64,000 nt of DNA from Chitinophagaceae bacterium (GTDB lineage: Bacteria > Bacteroidota > Bacteroidia > Chitinophagales > Chitinophagaceae). A program made the position numbers and the translations under genes. How positions within the stretch are numbered: position 1 is the first letter of the stretch; every line of letters begins with the position of its first letter. The notes beneath the pieces are model-generated. The model searched no databases, was not told the origin of the DNA, and worked only from the letters and a program-made list of their open reading frames with translations. The DNA is taken from positions 496,001-560,000 of the forward strand of contig JAFKGQ010000006.1 of the NCBI GenBank assembly GCA_017307755.1. The letters run 5' to 3'. Positions 54,004 through 61,906 of the stretch are shown one piece after another.

Positions 54004-54768
54004 ATGTCAATAACAAAAGAATCGGAATTATTTGGAATGCAAAAAGCAAGTGAAGCTGTTGCATACACATTAAAGGAAATGATTAATTATGCACAACCCG
54101 GCATGAGCACAAAAGAGCTTGATGAGTTTGGCGCCGGGATCCTGTCCGGTTTTGGAGCAAAATCAGCGCCATATCTGACATACGGGTTCCCGGGCTGGAC
54201 ATGCATAAGTGTCGGCGATGAATTTTGTCACGGAATTCCCAGGGACAACCGTCTTTTAAAAGAGGGAGATCTTATAAATATTGACGTTTCTGCCGAACTT
54301 GCCGGGTTCTGGGCCGATAATGGAGGTTCCTTTGTCCTTGGAGAAGATGTCAATCAACACCAAAAATTAGTCGACACTTCAAAAAATATTCTGCGTAACG
54401 CAATCAGCAATATAAAGGGAGGAGTAAAAATAGCAGATATTGGCCATCTGATGGAAACAGAAGCAAAAAAACATGGTTACAAGGTTATAAAAAACCTGGG
54501 GGGCCATGGCATCGGACGGGGCCTCCACGAAGATCCTGCTGAATTGTTGAACTATAAAAACCGCTTTGACCAGAGGAGATTTAAGAAGAATTCAGTCGTA
54601 GCAATAGAAACGTTTATTTCAACATCATCTACATATGCAGTGGAGCTAAAAGACGGATGGACGATGGTCGGCAACAAGGGGGGATATATGGCGCAACATG
54701 AACATACGATCGTTGTCACCAATGGAAAGCCTATAATACTAACGGAAATGAATGGAATATTTAATTAA
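54004..54768 (+). CDS. map: Methionine aminopeptidase, type I
   Basis: 254 aa from the ATG at 54004, which has an AAAGGAAA stretch upstream. Removes the N-terminal Met from new proteins. The five metal ligands are visible in order: Asp in INIDVSAELAGF, Asp in FWADNGGSF, His in GGHGIGRGLHEDP, Glu in VAIETFIST, Glu in AQHEHTIVVT; the substrate-site His is in EFCHGIP. It lacks the N-terminal Zn-finger of eukaryotic type I enzymes. The genome probably has a housekeeping copy elsewhere; this one sits next to the tetR unit. Confidence 0.93.
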   Translation: MSITKESELFGMQKASEAVAYTLKEMINYAQPGMSTKELDEFGAGILSGFGAKSAPYLTYGFPGWTCISVGDEFCHGIPRDNRLLKEGDLINIDVSAELAGFWADNGGSFVLGEDVNQHQKLVDTSKNILRNAISNIKGGVKIADIGHLMETEAKKHGYKVIKNLGGHGIGRGLHEDPAELLNYKNRFDQRRFKKNSVVAIETFISTSSTYAVELKDGWTMVGNKGGYMAQHEHTIVVTNGKPIILTEMNGIFN

Positions 54769-54859
54769 ATTTCCCGGCGCCGTTCCTGAGATGACTTCTC
54801 TACTCCCGAACGCGAAGAGAATGCCTGACCAGTGGAAAATGATAAATTTGAAAATAAAT

Positions 54860-54890
54860 TTTGAAATGACCGAACGGTCATTTATCTTTG
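54860..54890 (+). promoter_or_regulatory. Consensus promoter of the TetR gene
   Basis: TTTG (54860-54863), a 19-nt spacer and TATCTTTG (54883-54890), a full match to the consensus. The spacer contains the TetR-type operator. The ATG at 54909 lies about 15 nt after the likely start of transcription. Confidence 0.75.
54866..54881. promoter_or_regulatory. TetR operator, first site
   Basis: ATGACCG-AA-CGGTCAT, a 7-bp dyad placed between the -33 and -7 boxes of the tetR promoter. The same core (TGACCG-NN-CGGTCA) recurs at 55515-55528. Confidence 0.75.
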
Positions 54891-54908
54891 TGTTCTCAAA
54901 TGAACTAT

Positions 54909-55496
54909 ATGAGCAAAGGGGAACAAACACGGCAAATGATCATCGAAAGGTCGGCGCCTATCTTTAACAAAAAAGGAATAGCAGCCACGGCAATGAGCGA
55001 TATAATGGATGCGACTAAACTTGCCAAGGGCAGCCTTTATGTTCATTTTGACAACAAGGATGTCCTGGCCGAGGCCGCGGTAGATTTTAACCTGGAACTC
55101 CTATCAAAAAAACTCATGTCGGCCATCAGCCAATTCGACAATCCAAAAGAAAAGCTTTTCGCATACATCGACGCCTACCGCAACCCTATCGACCCTCCGG
55201 TGATTGGTGGCTGCCCAATGCTTAATTTCGGAATGGAAGCCGATGATCAGATTGAAACCGTACGTGAACAGGTGGCGGCCATGGTGAATAAAAGCCAGCA
55301 ATTAATTATTGATATCATTGCAAAAGGGATCCGGCAAGGCATTTTCAAGCCCGACTGGAACTATAAGGAATTCGCCACATTGATGTTCGCAACGATCGAA
55401 GGCGGCATCCTGATCAGCAGAACCACCCGGAAGACAGACAAAATGGCCATTATCAACCGCAACCTAAAAAAAATGATCGAGGCTCAATTGCTTTGA
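54909..55496 (+). CDS. TetR-family repressor
   Basis: 195 aa from ATG 54909; ATG 54900 is an alternative. N-terminal HTH: GEQTRQMIIERSAPIFNKKGIAATAMSDIMDATKLAKGSLYVHFDNKDVL, split here only for reading, with the recognition helix in the last part. The C-terminal region (about 70-195) is an all-helical ligand domain of the TetR_C type. Operators at 54866 and 55515 flank the gene, so it probably represses itself and the downstream epoxide hydrolase. The inducer is unknown, possibly an epoxide or aromatic compound. Confidence 0.93.
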   Translation: MSKGEQTRQMIIERSAPIFNKKGIAATAMSDIMDATKLAKGSLYVHFDNKDVLAEAAVDFNLELLSKKLMSAISQFDNPKEKLFAYIDAYRNPIDPPVIGGCPMLNFGMEADDQIETVREQVAAMVNKSQQLIIDIIAKGIRQGIFKPDWNYKEFATLMFATIEGGILISRTTRKTDKMAIINRNLKKMIEAQLL

Positions 55497-55514
55497 TTTT
55501 TTTTACCCAAAACG

Positions 55515-55528
55515 TGACCGATCGGTCA
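55515..55528. promoter_or_regulatory. TetR operator, second site
   Basis: TGACCG-AT-CGGTCA, a perfect 14-bp palindrome between tetR and the epoxide hydrolase gene, matching the core of the first site. No clear -7 box is seen next to it. Confidence 0.7.
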
Positions 55529-55589
55529 TTTATATAACCCAGGAAATCATCACCCACCCAAAAAATAAACAAACCTAAAAAAATATAAA

Positions 55590-56885
55590 ATGAAAAAGGT
55601 TAAACGTTTACTTGTAAATGCAGCCGTCACCGGTGCATTAGTAATGCAAATTGCCTTAGGCTACGCACAAAGTGGCCCTTTAGTTACACAGGGGGCAGAC
55701 CATTCAATACGTCCGTTCAAAATACATGTTCCCCAAACAAAGATCAATGATCTGCGTCACCGCATTTCAGCAACAAAGTGGCCCGAACGCGAAACCGTCG
55801 GGGACCAGTCACAAGGAGTGCAGCTTGCCACAATGCAAGCGCTCGCCCTCTATTGGGAAAAACAGTACGACTGGCGAAAAGTGGAAACAAAGCTGAATTC
55901 CTTTCCACAATTTATCACAACAATTGATGGGGTAGATATTCATTTTATTCATGTTCGTTCCACCTATCCCAATGCCTTACCCATCATTATCACGCACGGA
56001 TGGCCCGGCTCTGTTATTGAGCAGCTAAAAATCATTGGCCCGCTCACCGACCCTGTTGCCTATGGCGGAAAGGCGGAAGACGCTTTTGATGTAGTGATCC
56101 CTTCACTCCCGGGCTACGGTTTTTCAGGCAAGCCCACAGCCACAGGGTGGGAACCTGTCCATATAGCAAAAGCCTGGATAGAACTGATGAGGCGGCTTGG
56201 GTACAAAAGATACGTGGCGCAAGGCGGGGATTGGGGTAATGCCGTCTCTGAGATAATGGCGCTGATCGCACCTCCGGAATTACTCGGGATCCATACCAAT
56301 ATGCCTGCCACCGTCCCGGCAGAAATTTCAAAAGCGCTCGCATCAGGTGATCAGCCGCCGGCAGGCTCCTCGGCCGATGAAAAGAATGCTTACCAGCAAC
56401 TCGGCTTTTTCTACAGCAAAGGCCTCGGCTACGCCAACGAAATGGGTCTTCGCCCACAGACGCTGTATGGTATCGAAGATTCTCCCATAGGCCTCGCAGG
56501 CTGGATATTAGATCATGATGCACGAAGCTATGCGCTCATTGCACGCGTTTTCAACGGACAAAAAGAAGGCCTCACCCGCGATGATATCCTGGACAATATT
56601 ACACTATACTGGCTTACAAATACAGCCGTCTCTTCGGCCCGCCTTTATTGGGAAACCTTTCAGCTTCCAAAAGCCGGCTTTTTTGATCCGAGGAACGTGA
56701 CCATCCCGGTTGCCGTAAGCGTTTTCCCCGATGAGATTTATGCAGCTCCAAAAAAATGGGCAGAGAAAGCGTACCCCAAACTTATCTATTATAACAAACT
56801 TGAAAAAGGAGGCCATTTCGCAGCCTGGGAACAACCCCAGCTTCTTACAACGGAACTTCGCGCCGCGTTCAAATCGCTCCGTTGA
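55590..56885 (+). CDS. Exported epoxide hydrolase (EHN + alpha/beta hydrolase)
   Basis: 431 aa with a signal peptide (ending GYAQS). Residues about 40-150 are the N-terminal EHN domain (IRPFKIHVPQTKINDLRHRI, TKWPERET). The hydrolase domain has the oxyanion HGWPG at 136-140, nucleophile D214 in GGDWG, and the catalytic His in GGHFAAWEQP near 411. It opens epoxides to diols, or acts on juvenile-hormone-like esters in related groups. It lies 93 bp after tetR with a matching operator between them, so it is probably the regulated target. Export of such an enzyme is less usual. Confidence 0.9.
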   Translation: MKKVKRLLVNAAVTGALVMQIALGYAQSGPLVTQGADHSIRPFKIHVPQTKINDLRHRISATKWPERETVGDQSQGVQLATMQALALYWEKQYDWRKVETKLNSFPQFITTIDGVDIHFIHVRSTYPNALPIIITHGWPGSVIEQLKIIGPLTDPVAYGGKAEDAFDVVIPSLPGYGFSGKPTATGWEPVHIAKAWIELMRRLGYKRYVAQGGDWGNAVSEIMALIAPPELLGIHTNMPATVPAEISKALASGDQPPAGSSADEKNAYQQLGFFYSKGLGYANEMGLRPQTLYGIEDSPIGLAGWILDHDARSYALIARVFNGQKEGLTRDDILDNITLYWLTNTAVSSARLYWETFQLPKAGFFDPRNVTIPVAVSVFPDEIYAAPKKWAEKAYPKLIYYNKLEKGGHFAAWEQPQLLTTELRAAFKSLR

Positions 56886-56912
56886 TCTTCAATATTTTAA
56901 ACCACGTAGATT

Positions 56913-56972
56913 GGCTCATACTTTTGAGTGAAATTATGGACCGCCCCCGGAAATCACCCGAAAGTATGAGCC
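56913..56972. repeat. 12-bp inverted repeat around a 36-nt spacer
   Basis: GGCTCATACTTT (56913-56924) is exactly complementary to AAAGTATGAGCC (56961-56972). It lies between the epoxide hydrolase and VOC genes. It could be a terminator-like fold or a small miniature element; no target-site duplication was recognised. Confidence 0.55.
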
Positions 56973-57044
56973 CCAGTTGCCCCAGGCTGCTAATTTTACA
57001 TACATGATCTCCAACACCAGGAAACTGATAAAAAAAATCAACAT

Positions 57045-57434
57045 ATGAAAAGAGTCATCGGCCTCGGCGGTATCTTCTTTAAATGCAAAGACGTGGAACA
57101 ACTAAAAACATGGTATGGGAAACACCTTGGATTACAAATAGGCGATTTCGGGACAACCTTTGAATGGCGCCAGGTGGAAGATCCCGCTAAAAAAGGGATC
57201 ACGGTCTGGAGTCCGTTTGGGGCGTCGACCACTTACTTTGAGCCCTCCCCAAAAGAGTTTATGATCAATTATAGGGTGGCAAATATTGAATGGGTCGTCC
57301 AACAACTAAAAGCCGAAGGCGTGACCATTCTTGACGAGATTCAAAGTTTTGACTATGGAAAGTTTGTCCATATACTGGATCCCGAAGACAACAAAATTGA
57401 ATTGTGGGAGGCAAATGACGTTGGATTTGAGTAG
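57045..57434 (+). CDS. VOC/glyoxalase-fold protein
   Basis: 129 aa. One vicinal-oxygen-chelate unit pair: GGIFFKCKDVEQLKTWYGKHLGLQ at the start, a middle strand EWRQVEDPAKKGITVWSP and the C-terminal FVHILDPEDNKIELWEAN, with the metal Glu in the last. Members include glyoxalases, dioxygenases and antibiotic-binding proteins; specificity is unknown. It follows the epoxide hydrolase gene by about 160 bp, with the 60-bp inverted repeat between them, and may belong to the same detoxification context. Confidence 0.87.
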   Translation: MKRVIGLGGIFFKCKDVEQLKTWYGKHLGLQIGDFGTTFEWRQVEDPAKKGITVWSPFGASTTYFEPSPKEFMINYRVANIEWVVQQLKAEGVTILDEIQSFDYGKFVHILDPEDNKIELWEANDVGFE

Positions 57435-57449
57435 ATAGTCCGGCGCCCC

Positions 57450-58763
57450 TTATTTCTTCACCAATGTCAGCACCTCCCCATTCTGCAATTTTATGTAGTA
57501 TATCCCTTCTGCAAGACTGCTCACATCTACATCCTGTTGCTGGTAGGAAATAGTGATCATTCTGATCAGCCCGCCGGCTCCATCAAACAGCAGTGCCTGT
57601 GTTCCCAGCAGCCGATTGTCTCCAATCACCAATTGCGTACCTGCATAGGCAGGATTGGGCTGTAGCTGAGAGGCCCGGATATTCTGTCCGCCACTCAGGG
57701 CAATAACCTTACTATAGGTAAAGTGGTCGTCCATATCGATCATCTTTAGCCGGTAATACGCCGGTCCGGCGGCCGGGTGCGTAAAAGAATAAATATGGCT
57801 CCCGCTCCCCATCGCAAGGACGCTCCCTACGGATGAAAACCCGCTGCCATCCGTACTATATTCTACCTCAAACAAACGTGTATTTTGTTCGTCGGCGGTT
57901 TGCCATTTCAATATGTCCACCCCGTTCATCCGGATTCCGCTAAAACCCAATAGCATCAGGGGCAATGGATTATTTACAGGACTGGCCAGTGTAAATCTGC
58001 TGAAATGAGGAATGCCGTTTTTGGTAACCTGGTCTTTTACAGGATCGTTGTTGTCGACTCCCAGGTTATTCCAGGATAGTCCGTTATCCTCACTGGTCCA
58101 TAGGGTCAATTCGCTCTTAGTCCTGCCGGCCAGCTCTCCGTCAAAATAGGAGAAATTGAAGGTGGCATTCAGCCCGCTATTGCCAGCAGGAGGGGAAATA
58201 TCATAATAACGGTGGATACTAAGTCCGCCATTGGCGCTGGTCTGCTGCTGATGCCCCCGTTTTATCGTAAGCGTTCCCATACTGGCCGAACTGGTAATAA
58301 CCAGACCAAGATCACCGGGATTAAAAAGATTGGGTCCATTAAATACAGCAGTTTTGTCGACGGTCCCCGTCGTAGCCGTGATCCTGCTGCCATTGGTTTC
58401 TCCGTTAAGCGTACCGCCGGCGCTGCCCAGGTCCAGCACATAACTTTGCAGGTCGAAGATCCCGTTAATAAAACTGACTATCCCGTCAGCCGCCATATTG
58501 GAAGCCAGTTTTACGCCGGCCGTATCATTGATATCCATGCTATACAGCTTATTGCCCCCCATATTTATCACCTGGCCGAACTTCCCGTTCAGCAGCAGCT
58601 TCCCTGTACCCTGGATATTTACATTGCTGATCACATCCTTCTGCACCGATACATAATCACCTCCGGGTATATACAGTATCGTGTTGTTTACGTTAAGCTG
58701 CGCCCGCAGGGCGCCGGCAATGCAGATCTGCCAGGTGATCAGAAGGACGACGATCTTATTCAT
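57450..58763 (-). CDS. Surface protein with type IX secretion tail
   Basis: 437 aa. Signal peptide about 1-21 (ending LRAQ). The middle is a repeat-poor beta region (IQGTGKLLLNGKFGQVINMGG). The last 70 residues form a type A sorting domain: ASQLQPNPAYAGTQLVIGDN and VSSLAEGIYYIKLQNGEVLT, ending in VKK. The tail marks it for secretion by the T9SS and attachment to the surface. It is the last of four co-directional surface genes, 3 bp after the propeller lipoprotein. Function of the N-terminal region unknown. Confidence 0.85.
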   Translation of the reverse strand: MNKIVVLLITWQICIAGALRAQLNVNNTILYIPGGDYVSVQKDVISNVNIQGTGKLLLNGKFGQVINMGGNKLYSMDINDTAGVKLASNMAADGIVSFINGIFDLQSYVLDLGSAGGTLNGETNGSRITATTGTVDKTAVFNGPNLFNPGDLGLVITSSASMGTLTIKRGHQQQTSANGGLSIHRYYDISPPAGNSGLNATFNFSYFDGELAGRTKSELTLWTSEDNGLSWNNLGVDNNDPVKDQVTKNGIPHFSRFTLASPVNNPLPLMLLGFSGIRMNGVDILKWQTADEQNTRLFEVEYSTDGSGFSSVGSVLAMGSGSHIYSFTHPAAGPAYYRLKMIDMDDHFTYSKVIALSGGQNIRASQLQPNPAYAGTQLVIGDNRLLGTQALLFDGAGGLIRMITISYQQQDVDVSSLAEGIYYIKLQNGEVLTLVKK

Positions 58764-58766
58764 TTG

Positions 58767-60035
58767 TCAATGGGTGTTTATAAAATTCCGCAAATTGGCC
58801 ACCTCGGTAAAGCCCGCCCCTCCGTTGGAGCTTTTATATACATGCAGCCCCTTTGCAACCGCATACACAATATTGCTATTGGAAGGAGCCACCTCGATGT
58901 CCATTACATCATTATCCAGGTGCAGGGAAGATCCGCTAAAAGCCAGTGTCGCGGTATTCATCCCGTCGGACGAGCGATAGATATCTGAATAAATGGCAAA
59001 CACCACGGCATTCGGATTGTTGCCAACGATCCGGATAGGCCCATTACCTGCCTGTGCGGTTTGGACCCAGGTGGCCCCACTGTCCGTTGACCGGATCGTC
59101 CTGAGCGGGATGCCGTAAGAGTCGTTGTTTACATACAGATACCGCTGATCGGCTGATACATCAAACATAGATCCGTTGAAGGGGCTGCCCAATACGATAC
59201 TGTCAAACAGCAACCGCTTGACCGTACCATTCCCGGAAGCCACAAAAAGCCCCGATGGCTGCGATGAAGCATCGGTGGTACTGCTGGCGCCCAGACTGTA
59301 CACCGAAAAAGTATTGTTGGATACCCGGATCTTGATCTCCCACCAGTTGTTAATATTCGCCGGGGCCGTATTGTAAAAGGGCTGCCACCTGCCGCCGCCA
59401 TTGGTTGACGAAAAGAGCCCGCCGGAAAAAAGCTGTCCCTGATTGTTGCGATTGGTGCTCCGGCCTCCGGCGATGCCGGCAAGACAGATCTGTGGGTTGA
59501 ATGGAGAAAAAGCTACTGAATTAGCGGCCCCGCTGGTAAGCCCGGTATCGATGCCCATCCAGTGGTTTCCACTGTCGTTGCTCATATAAACCCCATCGCC
59601 ATGCCAGCCAGGTACACCCGGCCCGGAATTAGTCGCCATCAACAGATGCGCAGGATTGGCAGGGTCGATAGCAATCGAATAGATCTCAGGATATTCCTCA
59701 CAATGATGGATGCCATTACGAAGCCACTGCCAGTTATTGCCGCCATCGGTACTCCGGAATACGCCATTCCCTTCGCTGCCGACATACAACACCAGTGGAT
59801 TACCGGGATCGATAGCCAGCGAACGGAATGGATTATCATGATCATTCCCGTTCTCCCCGACCGCAGGTCCTTTTATGATCGAAGTATCCGCAAAATTCCC
59901 CCCACAGGTAAAGACAGGCGCACCTCCTCCGGCAGGACCGTTCTCATGATCGCGTTTGCAACCACCATCTATAAACAGCATTCCCAACAGACAGAAAACC
60001 AGGCCGCCCGGGAACAAAGACAATTTAATCTTCAT
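58767..60035 (-). CDS. BNR/sortilin-like propeller lipoprotein
   Basis: 422 aa. Lipobox-like DGGC near residue 26, then an Asp/Gly tether. At least five Asp-box (BNR) repeats are visible: FRSTDGGNNWQWL, MSNDSGNHWMGI, FSSTNGGGRWQPF, IRSTDSGATWVQT and YKSSNGGAGFTEV, implying a propeller of the sortilin/exo-sialidase type. No catalytic residues recognised. Likely a surface-exposed binding protein. It is between the small lipoprotein and the T9SS-tailed gene, with gaps of 35 and 3 bp. Confidence 0.82.
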   Translation of the reverse strand: MKIKLSLFPGGLVFCLLGMLFIDGGCKRDHENGPAGGGAPVFTCGGNFADTSIIKGPAVGENGNDHDNPFRSLAIDPGNPLVLYVGSEGNGVFRSTDGGNNWQWLRNGIHHCEEYPEIYSIAIDPANPAHLLMATNSGPGVPGWHGDGVYMSNDSGNHWMGIDTGLTSGAANSVAFSPFNPQICLAGIAGGRSTNRNNQGQLFSGGLFSSTNGGGRWQPFYNTAPANINNWWEIKIRVSNNTFSVYSLGASSTTDASSQPSGLFVASGNGTVKRLLFDSIVLGSPFNGSMFDVSADQRYLYVNNDSYGIPLRTIRSTDSGATWVQTAQAGNGPIRIVGNNPNAVVFAIYSDIYRSSDGMNTATLAFSGSSLHLDNDVMDIEVAPSNSNIVYAVAKGLHVYKSSNGGAGFTEVANLRNFINTH

Positions 60036-60070
60036 AGTATACTCATTGTAATCTGAATAGCGGGAAAAAA

Positions 60071-60544
60071 TTACTGTTCGATCAACACCCCCGAGATAGT
60101 AGTAAAGTTGGTGGGGGTGGTTTGTATGCTTATATTATTGAAACTGGCCGTAACCTTGCCATTGGATAGGGTGACATTTACCGTTCCGCCGCCAGAGGAA
60201 GCCCCCGCGATACCCATTGAAGACGCCGGACCCGAGATCAAACCAATAGCGCAATGCAGGCTGTCGATTGTGCCCGAAAAAGCATTCACCACCCCAAACG
60301 ACTGATTGGAGGTCGGCATATGTCCAAATACGAGCTCCACTTTCAGCTGTGGCTGGACCGCCGTATCATACGCAATCAGCGTATGTGCGGGTGTTGAGGG
60401 AAAGCCTGTGGAAGTGGCGGTATACGATTGGTTGTTGAACGTCCAATGCGATACGGCCGGCCCGCTGCTGCTTTTTTTACAGGAAGAGACAACCATTGCC
60501 GTCAATCCGGCCGCCACTACAAAAATGAATCGATGTTTACTCAT
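60071..60544 (-). CDS. Small lipoprotein of unknown function
   Basis: 157 aa, lipobox VSSC at C22, then a Ser/Gly region and a beta-rich domain (SHWTFNNQSYTATSTGFPST, VNVTLSNGKVTASFNNISIQ). Unrecognised, though similar small proteins are common near surface genes of this group. The gene is 18 bp after the 380-aa surface gene and 35 bp before the propeller lipoprotein. Confidence 0.72.
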   Translation of the reverse strand: MSKHRFIFVVAAGLTAMVVSSCKKSSSGPAVSHWTFNNQSYTATSTGFPSTPAHTLIAYDTAVQPQLKVELVFGHMPTSNQSFGVVNAFSGTIDSLHCAIGLISGPASSMGIAGASSGGGTVNVTLSNGKVTASFNNISIQTTPTNFTTISGVLIEQ

Positions 60545-60562
60545 AAGGTGAATTTTAAAACG

Positions 60563-61705
60563 TTAGAAATTTTTTGACAAGAGCGACCAATGCCCCTGCA
60601 GATAGATAAGAGTTACAATATCTCCGAATTGGAGCGTGAGATCCCCCGAAATGCTGAACTGATTTACAAATGCACTTCTTGAGTCCGCATTTTTTAAAGT
60701 AATCGGCCTGACAACGGCGTTATAACAAACCACAACACGCCCTGCTACCCCACCCGCAAACCCCGTCACCGTAATAGGTGAAGTGGACGATCCGTCGTCC
60801 TGTAAATAGACCAGCGTACTATTGGGCAATAGCCAATTATCATTGACGGTGCCGTCGGCAAAGGTTGCCAGGGCATACTTTAATACCGTAGCCTGGTTCA
60901 TATCTGTAATTCCATTCAGGTTGATGGAGCCGGTGGGTTGCGAGGGTACAATAGACTGCGTCGTAATATTGACCAGGTTGGTACCCAGCGAATTGCTGAA
61001 TATATTGAAATTGTCCGTTCCGCTCCCCCCTCCGTTCGACGCAGCCACGGTAAAGGAGTTGCCATTGCTGTTCTTGAACATGAGCCTGGAAAAATCCGCA
61101 TTACTTTGCTCCGCCAGGATATTGGGGACAGCCGTCGTGCTGGGAGAATAGACATGCACGGCGGCAGCCGGAGCCTGTGTTCCAACCCCCAGATATCCGT
61201 TGCCCGTATTAGGCATCAGGGAGAATGAGGTATTACTGTACCAGGTAGAAGTGCTGGGATATTGCGCAAATGACATGGCCTGGCTGCCGGTTCCGATGGC
61301 AAGACCGTTGCCGGAAAAAATACTCGGAACATTGCCTATCTGCAGCCAGTTATTCTGGCTGGTAGTCCCCGCGACACCTATCTGTCCATTGCCGTTAATA
61401 GAAAAATAAGTACTGTAGAATGGGACGCCACCGTAACTGATGTTAAAAAAATCAGTAGGAGCATTGCCCGTAATCGCGCCTCCGACATTCCAGTTCAAAA
61501 GGTGATTTGAATTCCCAAGATATATTTGCGGGAAGCTATTAGTGCCGCTGTCTTGAAGGGCAAGCATAGGGTAGGCTGCACTACTAATCCCTCCAACTTG
61601 CAGTCTGGCAAAAGTCGCAGTCGTCCCGATACCCACCCCTTGTTGCGCACAGGCGCCCGCTACCGCAGTCAGCATCAGCAATAAGTTCAATAGCTTTTTA
61701 TTCAT
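60563..61705 (-). CDS. Fibre-like secreted protein
   Basis: 380 aa with signal peptide (ending ACAQQ). The protein is rich in Asn, Ser, Gly and Thr, with VGIGTT and LGVGTQ motifs that recall phage-tail-fibre-like repeats found in surface proteins of Bacteroidota. A C-terminal domain from about 290 (NDNWLLPNSTLVYLQDD) has no family I recognise. First gene of the four-gene surface unit; the TPR kinase at 61907 reads away from it on the other strand. Confidence 0.75.
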   Translation of the reverse strand: MNKKLLNLLLMLTAVAGACAQQGVGIGTTATFARLQVGGISSAAYPMLALQDSGTNSFPQIYLGNSNHLLNWNVGGAITGNAPTDFFNISYGGVPFYSTYFSINGNGQIGVAGTTSQNNWLQIGNVPSIFSGNGLAIGTGSQAMSFAQYPSTSTWYSNTSFSLMPNTGNGYLGVGTQAPAAAVHVYSPSTTAVPNILAEQSNADFSRLMFKNSNGNSFTVAASNGGGSGTDNFNIFSNSLGTNLVNITTQSIVPSQPTGSINLNGITDMNQATVLKYALATFADGTVNDNWLLPNSTLVYLQDDGSSTSPITVTGFAGGVAGRVVVCYNAVVRPITLKNADSRSAFVNQFSISGDLTLQFGDIVTLIYLQGHWSLLSKNF

Positions 61706-61906
61706 GGTTATTAGTATATTGAGGTTACCTTTATCTCTCTGCTTTGAGCCAGCATCTCAGGACAATTCCTTACCTTCATGCTTACCCCTCTTTTTGCGCT
61801 GTAAAGTTTTAATATTATCCATTGGGGTACAATCCCGAAAATGGGGGGTATAAACAAAGAAAGGATATTGCCACAACAGCCATTAATTAATTAAAAATCA
61901 GCGGCA

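Noticed and set aside
54888..54908. TTG start for the TetR gene
   Set aside because: The TTG is part of the -7 box region; ATG 54909 gives a normal TetR start.
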